Assembly: GCF_023935105.1 (NCBI RefSeq)
Contig: NZ_CP096040.1
Location: 4,383,001 to 4,447,000, forward strand
From: Caulobacter segnis
Lineage (GTDB): Bacteria; Pseudomonadota; Alphaproteobacteria; Caulobacterales; Caulobacteraceae
Length of the DNA stretch: 64,000 nt
Direction: 5' to 3'
Positions 1 to 7,656 of this stretch are shown here, piece after piece. The notes under the pieces were generated by a model that did no database searches, was not told where the DNA came from, and saw only the letters and a program-made list of their open reading frames with translations. The translations under genes and the position numbers were made by a program. Positions within the stretch are counted from its first letter, which is position 1; every line of letters starts with the position of its first letter.

Positions 1-2671
1 GGCTCTCGCCGGCCATGATCTTGGCGGCGATGGCGGCGACCGGCTGCCCGATCGTCTTGGCCACGAACGGCACGGTGCGCGAGGCGCGCGGGTTCACTTC
101 CAGCACGTAGATGCGCGGGTTGTCGCCGTGCGGCTCCTCGATGGCGAACTGCACGTTCATCAGGCCGCGCACGTTCAGGGCCAGGGCCATCTGCACCGTC
201 TGGCGCTTCAGCTCCTCGACCGTCTCGGCCTTCAGCGAGAAGGGCGGCATCGAGCAGGCGCTGTCGCCCGAGTGGACGCCGGCTTCCTCGATGTGCTCCA
301 GCACGCCGGCCACGAACACGTCGGTCCCGTCGCACAGGGCGTCGACGTCGACCTCGGTGGCGCGGCTCAGATAGTGGTCCAGCAGGATCGGGTGCTCGAA
401 CGAGATCTCACCGGCGTTGGCGATGTAGCGTTCCAGGTGATCGTGGTCGCGGATGATCTCCATGCCCCGGCCGCCCAGCACGTAGGACGGACGCATCACG
501 AACGGGAAGCCGATTTTGTCGCCTTCGGCCCGGGCCTCGTCCCAGGTGCGGGCGATGGCGTTTTCCGGCTGGGCGATGTTCAGGCCGTTCAGCAGCTGCT
601 GGAAGCGTTCGCGGTCCTCGGCCAGGTCGATGGCGTCGGGGCTGGTTCCCAGGATCGGGATGCCCGCCTCTTCGAGAGCATGCGCGAGCTTCAGCGGGGT
701 CTGGCCGCCGAATTGGACGATGACGCCGGCCAGGGTCCCCTTGCTCTGTTCGACATGCAGCAGCTCCAGCACGTCCTCGGCCGTCAGCGGCTCGAAGTAC
801 AGGCGGTCGGAGGTGTCGTAGTCGGTCGAGACGGTCTCAGGGTTGCAGTTGACCATGATCGACTCGACGCCGATCTGGTCCAGCGCGAAGGCCGCGTGGC
901 AGCAGCAATAGTCGAACTCGATGCCCTGGCCGATCCGGTTGGGACCACCGCCCAGGATCACGGCCTTCTTGGCCGACGACGGGTCGCTCTCGCACTCGGG
1001 GACCTGGCCCAGGGCGCCGGTCTCATAGGTCGAGTACATGTAGGGCGTCGAGGCCAGGAACTCGCCGGCGCAGCTGTCGATGCGCTTGAAGACCGGGCGG
1101 ACGTGCAGTTCCTGGCGCAGGGCGCGCACGGCGCCTTCGCTGGAGCCGGTCAGCTTGGCCAGGCGGGCGTCGGAGAAGCCTTGGGCCTTCAGGGCGCGGA
1201 AACCAGCGGCGTCGGTGGGCAGGCCGCCGGCCCGGACCCAGCCTTCCTGGCGGACCAGTTCGGCGATCTGGCGCAGGAACCACGGCTCGTAGCTGCAGGC
1301 GGCGTTGACCTCTTCCACGGTCAGGCCGTGGCGGAAGGCCTGGGCGATGACGCGCAGGCGGTCGGGCGTGGGCGTGCCCAGGGCGCGGATCACCGCGGCC
1401 TTGCCGGTGTCGGGATCGTCGGCGCCGTCGATCAGCACCTCGTCGAAGCCGGCCAGGCCGGTCTCCAGGCCGCGCAGGGCCTTCTGGACGCTTTCCTTGA
1501 AGGTGCGGCCGATGGCCATGACCTCGCCGACCGACTTCATGGCCGTGGTCAGCAGGGGCTCCGAACCCGGATACTTCTCGAAGGCGAAGCGCGGGATCTT
1601 GGTGACGACGTAGTCGATGCTGGGCTCGAACGAGGCCGGGGTCGCGCCGCCGGTGATGTCGTTCTTCAGCTCGTCCAGGGTGTAGCCGACGGCCAGGCGC
1701 GCGGCGACCTTGGCGATCGGGAAGCCGGTGGCCTTCGACGCCAGGGCCGACGAGCGCGACACGCGCGGGTTCATCTCGATGACGACCATGCGGCCGTCGG
1801 CCGGGTTCAGGGCGAACTGGACGTTCGAGCCGCCGGTCTCGACGCCGATCTCGCGCAGCACGGCGATCGAGGCCGCGCGCATCCACTGGTACTCCTTGTC
1901 CGTCAGGGTCAGGGCCGGGGCGACGGTGATCGAGTCGCCGGTGTGGACGCCCATCGGGTCGATGTTCTCGATCGAGCAGACGATGATGCAGTTGTCCGCC
2001 GTGTCGCGGACCACTTCCATCTCGTATTCCTTCCAGCCCAGGACGCTCTCTTCGATCAGGACTTCCGTGGTCGGCGACAGGTCAAGGCCGCGTTCGACGA
2101 TCTCCTCAAACTCCTCGATGTTGTAGGCGATGCCGCCGCCGGTGCCGGCCAGGGTGAAGGACGGGCGGATGATCGCCGGCAGGCCGACGAACGCCAGGCC
2201 TTCGCGGGCCTCGTCCATGTTGTGGGCGGCCTTGGACTTGGGGCTTTCCAGACCCAGCTTGTCCATGGCGTCGCGGAACTTCTGGCGGTCCTCGGCCTTG
2301 TCGATGACCTCGGCCTTGGCGCCGATCATTTCCACGTTGAACTTGGCCAGGGTGCCGTCGGCCTCGAGCGCCAGGGCGGTGTTCAGCGCGGTCTGGCCGC
2401 CCATGGTCGGCAGGAGGGCGTCGGGGCGCTCCTTCTCGATGATCTTGGCGACCATCTCGGGCGTGATCGGCTCGATGTAGGTCGCGTCGGCCACGTCCGG
2501 ATCGGTCATGATCGTCGCCGGGTTCGAGTTGACCAGGATGATCCGGTAGCCCTCGGCGCGCAGGGCCTTGCACGCTTGAACGCCGGAGTAATCGAACTCG
2601 CAGGCCTGACCGATGACGATCGGGCCGGCGCCGATGATCAGGATCGAGGAAAGGTCGGTTCTCTTGGGCAT
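1..2671 (-). CDS. carB: Carbamoyl-phosphate synthase large subunit, 3' end outside window
   Basis: Makes carbamoyl phosphate from bicarbonate, ATP and glutamine-derived ammonia, with the small subunit CarA, for arginine and pyrimidine synthesis in the cytoplasm. The protein begins MPKRTDLSSILIIGAGPIVI, the classic CarB N-terminus. About 890 codons are visible of roughly 1,080-1,100 usual for the family, so both ATP-grasp halves are largely present and the C-terminal allosteric (MGS-like) domain lies off the left edge. The reading frame agrees at the start codon and near base 70, where a typical PFVAKTIGQPVAAIAAK stretch is read. The gene is transcribed leftward and is divergent from the ArsR gene at 2899. 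No carA is in the window. Confidence 0.95.
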   Translation of the reverse strand, partial: MPKRTDLSSILIIGAGPIVIGQACEFDYSGVQACKALRAEGYRIILVNSNPATIMTDPDVADATYIEPITPEMVAKIIEKERPDALLPTMGGQTALNTALALEADGTLAKFNVEMIGAKAEVIDKAEDRQKFRDAMDKLGLESPKSKAAHNMDEAREGLAFVGLPAIIRPSFTLAGTGGGIAYNIEEFEEIVERGLDLSPTTEVLIEESVLGWKEYEMEVVRDTADNCIIVCSIENIDPMGVHTGDSITVAPALTLTDKEYQWMRAASIAVLREIGVETGGSNVQFALNPADGRMVVIEMNPRVSRSSALASKATGFPIAKVAARLAVGYTLDELKNDITGGATPASFEPSIDYVVTKIPRFAFEKYPGSEPLLTTAMKSVGEVMAIGRTFKESVQKALRGLETGLAGFDEVLIDGADDPDTGKAAVIRALGTPTPDRLRVIAQAFRHGLTVEEVNAACSYEPWFLRQIAELVRQEGWVRAGGLPTDAAGFRALKAQGFSDARLAKLTGSSEGAVRALRQELHVRPVFKRIDSCAGEFLASTPYMYSTYETGALGQVPECESDPSSAKKAVILGGGPNRIGQGIEFDYCCCHAAFALDQIGVESIMVNCNPETVSTDYDTSDRLYFEPLTAEDVLELLHVEQSKGTLAGVIVQFGGQTPLKLAHALEEAGIPILGTSPDAIDLAEDRERFQQLLNGLNIAQPENAIARTWDEARAEGDKIGFPFVMRPSYVLGGRGMEIIRDHDHLERYIANAGEISFEHPILLDHYLSRATEVDVDALCDGTDVFVAGVLEHIEEAGVHSGDSACSMPPFSLKAETVEELKRQTVQMALALNVRGLMNVQFAIEEPHGDNPRIYVLEVNPRASRTVPFVAKTIGQPVAAIAAKIMAGES

Positions 2672-2801
2672 GGCTAACTCGCGCAAAGACACGGTCGCGC
2701 ACATCCGCGCGCCCGCTGTCGACCATCTTGCAGGTTAAGGCGCCCGTGTAGAGACGGAGTCGGTTCCGCGCAACCCCGCATCTTATGAAGGGGTTAACGG
2801 G

Positions 2802-2835
2802 GCCTCCCGGCGAACGCGGTTCGCCTCTGGGAGGC
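2802..2835. promoter_or_regulatory. Long perfect hairpin in the carB / arsR divergent region
   Basis: A nested dyad: outer arms GCCTCCC (2802-2808) and GGGAGGC (2829-2835) enclose inner arms GGCGAAC (2809-2815) and GTTCGCC (2819-2825). It sits about 130 bp before the carB start. No T-tract follows on either strand, so it is not an obvious intrinsic terminator. It could be a 5' UTR structure of carB or a short relic of an intergenic repeat; the sequence does not decide. Confidence 0.4.
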
Positions 2836-2880
2836 TTGCCACGACGCCGTGAAGAAAGGGGCTGGACTGATATTTCGATC

Positions 2881-2890
2881 TTTAGCTAAA
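2881..2890. promoter_or_regulatory. Candidate ArsR operator
   Basis: The perfect palindrome TTTAGCTAAA lies 8 bp before the ATG of the ArsR gene at 2899, inside a local A/T-rich patch. ArsR-family repressors usually bind such A/T-rich dyads over their own promoters. There is no clear Shine-Dalgarno between the palindrome and the ATG, so the message may be leaderless or nearly so. Autorepression is an inference. Confidence 0.4.
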
Positions 2891-2898
2891 TAACAAAT

Positions 2899-3207
2899 AT
2901 GAGCAGCGTCTTCAAAGCCCTCTCCGACCCCACCCGGCGCCGTGTCCTGCAGTTGCTGAGGGAGCGCCCGATGACCGCCGGCGAGCTGGCCAGCCACTTT
3001 TCCAGCTCCAAGGCGACCATGTCGGCCCACTTCGCCGCCCTGCGCGAAGCCGGGCTGATCTTCGCCGACAAGCAGGGAACGACGATCACCTACACCCTGC
3101 GGCTGTCGGTGCTGGAAGACGCGCTGCTGGGCTTCGCCGAGTCCCTCGGGATCGGCCTTCAGATCCAGGGCGCTCCGGCCCTGCGCAGCGAGGAGGGTTC
3201 GAAGTGA
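2899..3207 (+). CDS. ArsR-family winged-helix repressor (SdpR-like)
   Basis: A 102-residue ArsR/SmtB-type DNA-binding protein. The N-terminal FKALSDPTRRRVLQLL helix and the central helix-turn-helix (about residues 28-65, ending in LREAGLIFADKQG) are typical. No CxC metal site of classical ArsR is visible, which fits the SdpR-like subgroup that pairs with a membrane protein. It shares a 4-base overlap (GTGA) with the next gene, so the two are translationally coupled. Likely represses its own operon through the palindrome just upstream. The inducing signal is unknown. Confidence 0.85.
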   Translation: MSSVFKALSDPTRRRVLQLLRERPMTAGELASHFSSSKATMSAHFAALREAGLIFADKQGTTITYTLRLSVLEDALLGFAESLGIGLQIQGAPALRSEEGSK

Positions 3208-3839
3208 AGAACAAGACCAAGATGGTCGTGCTGCTGGCCTTCAGCGAAATGACGGCGGTCGCCCTGGGCGTGCTAGCCTGGAAGTTTCCCCAGCTGGGTC
3301 CGCTGACCGCCTTCGACGGCTCGCCGGAGTGGCGGCGGCTGTTCAGCCAGGTGGCGGTGATCGCCTTCTGCCCGATCTGGCTGGGGGCCGGATGGCTGGT
3401 CGCCCAGCACCGGCTGGCGACGGCCATCCCCCGCCCTTCCGAAGACTATCGCCGCTGGACCGAGGTCAGCCTGGTGGCGTCGGGCCTGGCGCTGCTGGTC
3501 ATGCAGGGCTGGGTGGCCCGCAACTTCATCGCCGAGGAGAATCTGGGCCGCGAAACCCTACTGCGAGGCATCACCCTGTTTCTGGGCGCGATGACGACGG
3601 CGCAGGGCAACTTCCTCGCCAAGGTCGAGCCGCCCACCGGCGTCGGCGCGCCGGCGCCGGGCGTGTGGACCCGGGTCGCCCTGCGCATGGGCTGGGCCAT
3701 GGCCCTGACCGGCCTGGGGATCATGGTCAGCGCCCTGGTCCTGGACATGCCCGCGCTGTTCTTCGTCCCGCTGATTGCATTCGTGGTCCTGATCACCAAC
3801 GCCGTCCTCAGCCGCCGGGCGCTGCGGGCCCAGACCTAG
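3204..3839 (+). CDS. Polytopic membrane protein co-transcribed with ArsR
   Basis: A 211-residue protein with about five to six hydrophobic segments (roughly residues 7-27, 45-65, 85-103, 120-136, 152-172, 178-198), so it lies in the inner membrane. It starts at a GTG overlapping the stop of the ArsR gene. The ArsR plus membrane-protein arrangement recalls SdpR-SdpI of Bacillus, where SdpI is an immunity and sensing protein; the resemblance is one of arrangement and topology, and I cannot show sequence homology. A terminator follows at 3871. Confidence 0.75.
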   Translation: MKNKTKMVVLLAFSEMTAVALGVLAWKFPQLGPLTAFDGSPEWRRLFSQVAVIAFCPIWLGAGWLVAQHRLATAIPRPSEDYRRWTEVSLVASGLALLVMQGWVARNFIAEENLGRETLLRGITLFLGAMTTAQGNFLAKVEPPTGVGAPAPGVWTRVALRMGWAMALTGLGIMVSALVLDMPALFFVPLIAFVVLITNAVLSRRALRAQT

Positions 3840-3870
3840 CGCGCGCCAGCCCAAGCCATCGACATCGCGC

Positions 3871-3900
3871 GAGCCGGAGGGGCAGCCTTCCGGCTCTTTT
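3871..3900 (+). terminator. Intrinsic terminator after the ArsR/membrane-protein operon
   Basis: Stem GAGCCGGA (3871-3878) pairs with TCCGGCTC (3889-3896), followed directly by TTTT and a further T-rich stretch. It closes the 2899-3839 operon. Confidence 0.75.
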
Positions 3901-3903
3901 CGT

Positions 3904-3960
3904 TTGACAGGCGCGCGCCCCCAATTTAACAAACTCATTAAATAACACACTCGTTAAATA
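3904..3960 (+). promoter_or_regulatory. Promoter and ArsR-type operator repeats before the second arsR
   Basis: A -35 box TTGACA (3904-3909), a 17-bp spacer and a -10-like TAACAA (3927-3932) are followed by two direct repeats, ACTCATTAAATA (3933-3944) and ACTCGTTAAATA (3949-3960), which run right up to the ATG at 3962. The repeats would cover the start of transcription, as expected for an autorepressor site. Boxes are read by eye. Confidence 0.55.
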
Positions 3961-3961
3961 G

Positions 3962-4306
3962 ATGACCGATCCCCTCTCCTCCACCTTCGCGGCCCTGGCC
4001 GATCCGACCCGCCGCGCGATCCTGGCGCGGCTGGCCAGCGGCGAGGCCACGGTCAATGAACTGGCCCAGCCGTTCGACATCAGCCTGCCCGCCGTCTCGC
4101 GCCACCTGAAGGTGCTGGAGGGCGCGGGCCTGATCAGCCGCTCGCGCGAGGCCCAGGCCCGCCCCTGCAAGCTGGAGCCCGAGGCGCTGAAGCGCGCCTA
4201 CGGTTGGATCGACCACTACCGCCGCTTCTGGGACGCCAGTTTCGACCGCATGGCCGACTATCTGGCGGAACTGCAGGCCGCCGAGCCCGAGGAGTCCGAC
4301 GCATGA
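3962..4306 (+). CDS. ArsR-family repressor paired with an AHSA1-type protein
   Basis: A 114-residue winged-helix regulator. It has the FAALADPTRRAILARL start, the recognition helix region LPAVSRHLKVLEGAGLI, and a C-terminal WIDHYRRFWDASFDRMADYL helix usual in ArsR proteins paired with SRPBCC proteins. The stop overlaps the next gene's ATG (ATGA). The same two-gene module recurs at 37417-38186. The ligand is not known; metal-binding cysteines are absent. Confidence 0.88.
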   Translation: MTDPLSSTFAALADPTRRAILARLASGEATVNELAQPFDISLPAVSRHLKVLEGAGLISRSREAQARPCKLEPEALKRAYGWIDHYRRFWDASFDRMADYLAELQAAEPEESDA

Positions 4307-4761
4307 CCGACACCGTGTTGATCCAGGACGACGAACTCGTGATCGAGCGCATCTTCGACGCGCCGCGCGCGCTGGTGTTCCGTGTCTGGACTAGGCCCGA
4401 GCACCTGATGAAGTGGTGGGGCCCCAAGACCTTCGAACCGATCGGCGTCGAGCAGGACTTCCGCGTCGGCGGGACCTATCGCTTCGGCATGAGGAGCGCC
4501 GAGGGCCGCGAGGTCTGGAAGTCGGGCGTCTACCAGGAGATCGTTCCCGACGAGCGCATCGTCATGACCTTCAAGTGGGACGACGGCGCCTGGGACGTCG
4601 ACAACCTGGTCACCGTCACCTTCCTGACCATGGCCAGCGGCCGGACGCTGTTCCGCTTCCACCAGGCCCCGTTCAAGACCATCGCGGCCCGCGACTCCCA
4701 CGTCGGCGGCTGGACCAGCCTGCTCGACAAGCTCACCGCCTATCTGGAGACCGTGCAATGA
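4303..4761 (+). CDS. SRPBCC / AHSA1 domain protein
   Basis: A 152-residue protein of the START-like SRPBCC fold (activator of Hsp90 ATPase 1 homologue family), starting MTDTVLIQDDELVIERIFDA. The family motif RVWTRPEHLMKWWGP (about residues 26-40) and the C-terminal GGWTSLLDKLTAYL are present. These small proteins bind hydrophobic ligands in a deep cavity; partners are mostly unknown. The start overlaps the ArsR stop (ATGA) and its own stop overlaps the following GST start, giving a tight three-gene operon. Confidence 0.88.
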   Translation: MTDTVLIQDDELVIERIFDAPRALVFRVWTRPEHLMKWWGPKTFEPIGVEQDFRVGGTYRFGMRSAEGREVWKSGVYQEIVPDERIVMTFKWDDGAWDVDNLVTVTFLTMASGRTLFRFHQAPFKTIAARDSHVGGWTSLLDKLTAYLETVQ

Positions 4762-5422
4762 ACGCTATCGTTTCCGCCTTCGCATGGGTTCCGGACTTCG
4801 CCAAGGGCCACGTCCGCGACCTGCGGGTGCGCTGGGCCCTGGAAGAGGCCGGCCTGCCCTACGACGCCGAGCTGATCCACCTGGAGGACAAGACCGCCTA
4901 TCGCGCCAAGCAGCCGTTCGGCCAGATCCCCGCCTATGTCGACGGCGAGGTCGAGATGTTCGAGAGCGGGGCGATCGTGCTGCACCTGGCCGAGCGCTCC
5001 GAGGCGCTGATGCCCCGCGATCCGGCCGGGCGGGCGCGGGTCCAGACCTGGATGTTCTGCGCCCTCAACACCATGGAGATCCCGATCGGCGGCCTGGCCG
5101 ACATCGACGTGTTCAACGCCGGGGCGGCCTGGACCAAGGAGCGCCGTCCGGCCGTCGAGGCCGCGGTGCGCACGCGCCTGGCCGAACTGGCCGCGCGCCT
5201 GGGTGACAACGCCTATCTGGACGGCGAGCGCTTCACGGCCGGCGATCTGCTGATGACCGACGTGCTGCGCAACGCCCCTCCGCCCTGCTGGCCGAGCAGC
5301 CGAGGCTGGCGGCCTATATGGAGCGCTGCATGGACCGGCCGGCCTTCAAGAAGGCCCTGGCGGCGCAGATGGCCGATTTCACCGGCTCGCCGCCGCCGGG
5401 GTGGCCACCAGCGGCGGCGTAG
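4758..5422 (+). pseudogene. Glutathione S-transferase with a one-base frameshift
   Basis: Starts MNAIVSAFAWVPDFAKGHVR and reads as a GST thioredoxin-like N-terminal domain (WALEEAGLPYDAELIHLEDK, QPFGQIPAYVDGEVEMFES) and an all-helical C-terminal domain up to FTAGDLLMTDVLRNA. At about 5274-5281 (a run of four C) the frame breaks. Continuing one base over gives LLAEQPRLAAYMERCMDRPA and a stop at 5422, the expected GST C-terminus. Adding one C would give a 221-residue protein. Either a true pseudogene or a sequencing deletion. The last 44 bp overlap the convergent patatin-like gene. Confidence 0.8.
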
Positions 5423-6563
5423 GCTCTTCCGGCGTCGCCGGCGTCGTCCAGGCCACGCCCATCTCGGCCCGCCGCCGCCCCAGTTCGAACAGGTCGATGC
5501 GGTTGCTGGCGCTGAAGTCCAGGCCCGAGGTGTCGACCAACGCGTCGTCGGGAATGGCCGCGTAGACCAGGCTGCCCCCGTTGCGCCGGGCGAAGGCGGC
5601 GCTGGCCGTCAGATGGGTGCGCATCAGCGCCTTGCTCATGGTCAGCCACGAACGGCCCAGGACCGACAGGGTGCCGCCCTTGGTGAAGCCGAACGCGCCG
5701 CCGACCTTGCCGTTGACCAGCACGGTGATCCGGCCCGGCCGCGCCTCGCCGCTCTTGGGCGCGGTCCACAGCAGCAGGGATTCGGGGGCCACGAAGAACG
5801 GCGTCGTCACCCCACCGTCGACATGCATCTCCGACAGCCGCCGGCCGCTGCCCTCGACCTCGATCAGGGTCGGCGGGAAGACGCCCGGGATACTGGCCGA
5901 GGCGACCAACACGTCGCGGAACAGCTTCAGCGAGGCCTCGTCGCCCCGCGCGGCGATCGCGCCCATGTCCCAGATCACCGTCTCCTCGGTGTCGAGATTG
6001 GTGGTGGCGATCAGCAGGCGGCGGCCTCGCGCCTGCTCCATGGCGATCGCATAGAGCATGGGCGCGTCGACATACTTCTCGACCAGCCCCCGCAGCGCCT
6101 TGGTGTCGTAGAAGCCGGGCCGGAATAGCAGGTCCAGGCCGCGCCGCTCCAGGATCCGGTCGGCGGCCTTGCTGGTGTAGGCTTCGGTCAGGCGGCGATC
6201 CCAGTCGGGGCCCAGGAAGGCGAACGGCGCGGTCAGGGCGCCGGTCGAGACGCCGGTGACGATGTCGAACTCGGGCCGGTGGCCGGTCTTGGTCCAGCCG
6301 ACCAGGATTCCGGCCCCGTAGGCCCCGTTCGAGCCGCCGCCCGAGATGGCCAGGACGTCGAAGGTCTTCTGGCCCGCGCGGCGGGTGCGGGCGGCCTCGG
6401 CGAAGCGGATGCCCGCACCCGCGTCGCTGGCGTTGAAGCGGACGTCGCTCAGGCCTTGCGGCGCCTCGCCGGCCAGGTCGCTGGCCGTGAACGGGTCGCG
6501 CGGCAGCGAGCCGCAGGCGGCCAGCAGCAGGACGGACAGCAAGGCGGCGAATAACCGGGCCAT
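5379..6563 (-). CDS. Patatin-like phospholipase, predicted lipoprotein
   Basis: A 394-residue serine acyl hydrolase. Starting at the ATG at 6563 gives MARLFAALLSVLLLAACGSL, a lipoprotein signal with an LAAC lipobox, so it is likely anchored in the envelope; a longer start 12 codons upstream would spoil the signal. The patatin motifs are present: oxyanion loop ISGGGSNGAYGAGIL, nucleophile elbow GVSTGA (GxSxG) and the catalytic Asp in HVDGGVTTPF. It probably hydrolyses lipid esters. Its 3' end overlaps the converging GST pseudogene by 44 bp. Confidence 0.85.
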   Translation of the reverse strand: MARLFAALLSVLLLAACGSLPRDPFTASDLAGEAPQGLSDVRFNASDAGAGIRFAEAARTRRAGQKTFDVLAISGGGSNGAYGAGILVGWTKTGHRPEFDIVTGVSTGALTAPFAFLGPDWDRRLTEAYTSKAADRILERRGLDLLFRPGFYDTKALRGLVEKYVDAPMLYAIAMEQARGRRLLIATTNLDTEETVIWDMGAIAARGDEASLKLFRDVLVASASIPGVFPPTLIEVEGSGRRLSEMHVDGGVTTPFFVAPESLLLWTAPKSGEARPGRITVLVNGKVGGAFGFTKGGTLSVLGRSWLTMSKALMRTHLTASAAFARRNGGSLVYAAIPDDALVDTSGLDFSASNRIDLFELGRRRAEMGVAWTTPATPEEPTPPLVATPAAASR

Positions 6564-6633
6564 GGCGAATGGGAAAGCCGTGACGGTCGCCGCCGTCAAG
6601 GGGTCTTCCGGAACGCGAGCGGGCCAAACGCAA

Positions 6634-6659
6634 ACAGGCCGGCGCGAGCGCCGGCCTGT
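6634..6659 (-). terminator. Terminator of the cold-shock gene
   Basis: ACAGGCCGGCGC pairs perfectly with GCGCCGGCCTGT around a two-base centre; on the minus strand it is followed by TTTGCGTTTGG. It lies 40 bp after the csp stop. Confidence 0.75.
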
Positions 6660-6698
6660 CGTTGGCGAACCCTGGAGGGGTCCGCGATCGTTCGTCGA

Positions 6699-6908
6699 TT
6701 AGACAGCTTGCAGCTGGCCAGCCGAGGTCTTGCCGCTGCGGCGGTCGACTTCCGGCTCGTACGAGATCTTTTGGCCTTCATTCAGCGAGCCGAGGCCCGC
6801 GCGCTCGACGGCCGAGATGTGAACGAAGATGTCCGAGCCGCCGTTGTCCGGTTGAATGAAACCGAAACCCTTGACGCTGTTGAACCACTTCACGGTGCCA
6901 GTAGCCAT
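6699..6908 (-). CDS. CspA-family cold-shock protein
   Basis: A 69-residue single-domain cold-shock protein starting MATGTVKWFNSVKGFGFIQP, with RNP1 (KGFGFIQ) and RNP2 (DIFVHISAVE) motifs. It binds single-stranded nucleic acid and melts mRNA structure. The start is chosen at 6908 because the family begins there and an AAGGA ribosome site lies upstream. About 280 bp of A/T-richer noncoding DNA precedes it, consistent with the long 5' UTR common in csp genes. Which Caulobacter Csp paralogue it is cannot be told. Confidence 0.93.
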   Translation of the reverse strand: MATGTVKWFNSVKGFGFIQPDNGGSDIFVHISAVERAGLGSLNEGQKISYEPEVDRRSGKTSAGQLQAV

Positions 6909-7192
6909 GGCGAGTATCCTTGTAGACATGGGTGTTCGTCATCCGAAAACGTCCCGGGTGACGATCAAATTTCGTTGGAAGTTCGGAAGGCGCGTCCGGC
7001 GCTCCACCGCGGGAGCAAGGAATAGCAGGCCGATCGGCAGCGAATTCGATGCCGTATAAGTCGACAATTCAACTTGAAAGGCAAGGAAAATAATTTTCGA
7101 TCTACTTGAGAGAGATTCCACCACCCCTTTCCCGGTTCGAGCGTTGCCTTGTCGGGCGAGTCTTTTTCGTCCGATGACGACCGGAGTTCGGT
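6909..7192. other. Noncoding region upstream of csp and a small gene
   Basis: This 284-bp gap is A/T-richer at 7020-7135 than its surroundings. It must hold the leftward csp promoter and probable long leader, and the rightward promoter for the small gene at 7193. I see no convincing ORF and no tRNA. Confidence 0.5.
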
Positions 7193-7372
7193 ATGACCTT
7201 GATCGACAAAATTCCCACGCTCAGCGACGCCGAACTGAAACAGCTGCTGTCCAACGCCCGCCGGCTGGACGTCACCGGCACGCCCGCCCAGCGCCGCGAA
7301 GTCGCCAGCGTGATTACCCCGCTGGAACGCGAAGCCTCGCGCCGCAGAGCGGTCCTGCTGAAAAAGCGCTGA
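7193..7372 (+). CDS. Small conserved-looking protein, 59 residues
   Basis: Starts MTLIDKIPTLSDAELKQLLS with a CCGGAG ribosome site just upstream and ends RRRAVLLKKR. It is a short, charged, predicted all-helical protein with no cysteine and no membrane segment. Codon use looks like a real high-GC gene. I do not recognise a named domain. Confidence 0.65.
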   Translation: MTLIDKIPTLSDAELKQLLSNARRLDVTGTPAQRREVASVITPLEREASRRRAVLLKKR

Positions 7373-7443
7373 ACCCGAAATCGGCCTTGCGAGAGTCGTA
7401 ATTGCAATTCATTCTCAGAAACATCATCGCGAAGGAGACGACG

Positions 7444-7602
7444 ATGGTTCTGCGGATGACGGGCGTGGCCCTGCTGGCCTCGATGATGCGGGTCGGCCGT
7501 GAGGACGAGGATCGCCCCCCGGCCGATCCGGCCTGGCTGCTGGACGGCGCGACCGAGCCCGAAATGGCCGAGGCGCTGGACCGGCTGGCGGCGAACGATT
7601 GA
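7444..7602 (+). CDS. Small protein, 52 residues, function unknown
   Basis: MVLRMTGVALLASMMRVGRE begins after a strong GAAGGAGA ribosome site. A short hydrophobic N-terminus is followed by an acidic C-terminal half ending ALDRLAAND. It lies 71 bp after the 59-residue gene and may be in the same transcript. Its stop abuts the palindromic repeat that carries the IS110 insertion. An in-frame ATG at 7402 has no ribosome site. Confidence 0.5.
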   Translation: MVLRMTGVALLASMMRVGREDEDRPPADPAWLLDGATEPEMAEALDRLAAND

Positions 7603-7644
7603 TGCTCCCCCGCGATGCGGGGGAGCTGTCACGAAGCGACTGAG
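7602..7644. repeat. Left part of an intergenic repeat split by the IS110 element
   Basis: Carries the palindrome CTCCCCCGCGATGCGGGGGA followed by GCTGTCACGAAGCGACTGAG. Joined to 8804-8880, it makes a 120-bp element with inverted palindromic ends, nearly the same length as the intact relative at 10731-10849 (119 bp). The final AG (7643-7644) is the presumed core dinucleotide (CT on the other strand). Confidence 0.7.
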
Positions 7645-7656
7645 CAACCATGTTGT

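Noticed and set aside
128..2677. An 849-codon open frame on the plus strand opposite carB
   Set aside because: It is an antisense shadow of a GC-rich gene; its translation is low-complexity Gly/Ala/Asp/Val with no domain, while the minus strand reads as CarB.
4413..6128. A 571-residue fused protein running from the SRPBCC region through the GST and beyond
   Set aside because: The frame is open only because of GC content and the GST frameshift. Past about 5280 its translation is arginine-rich antisense of the patatin-like gene.
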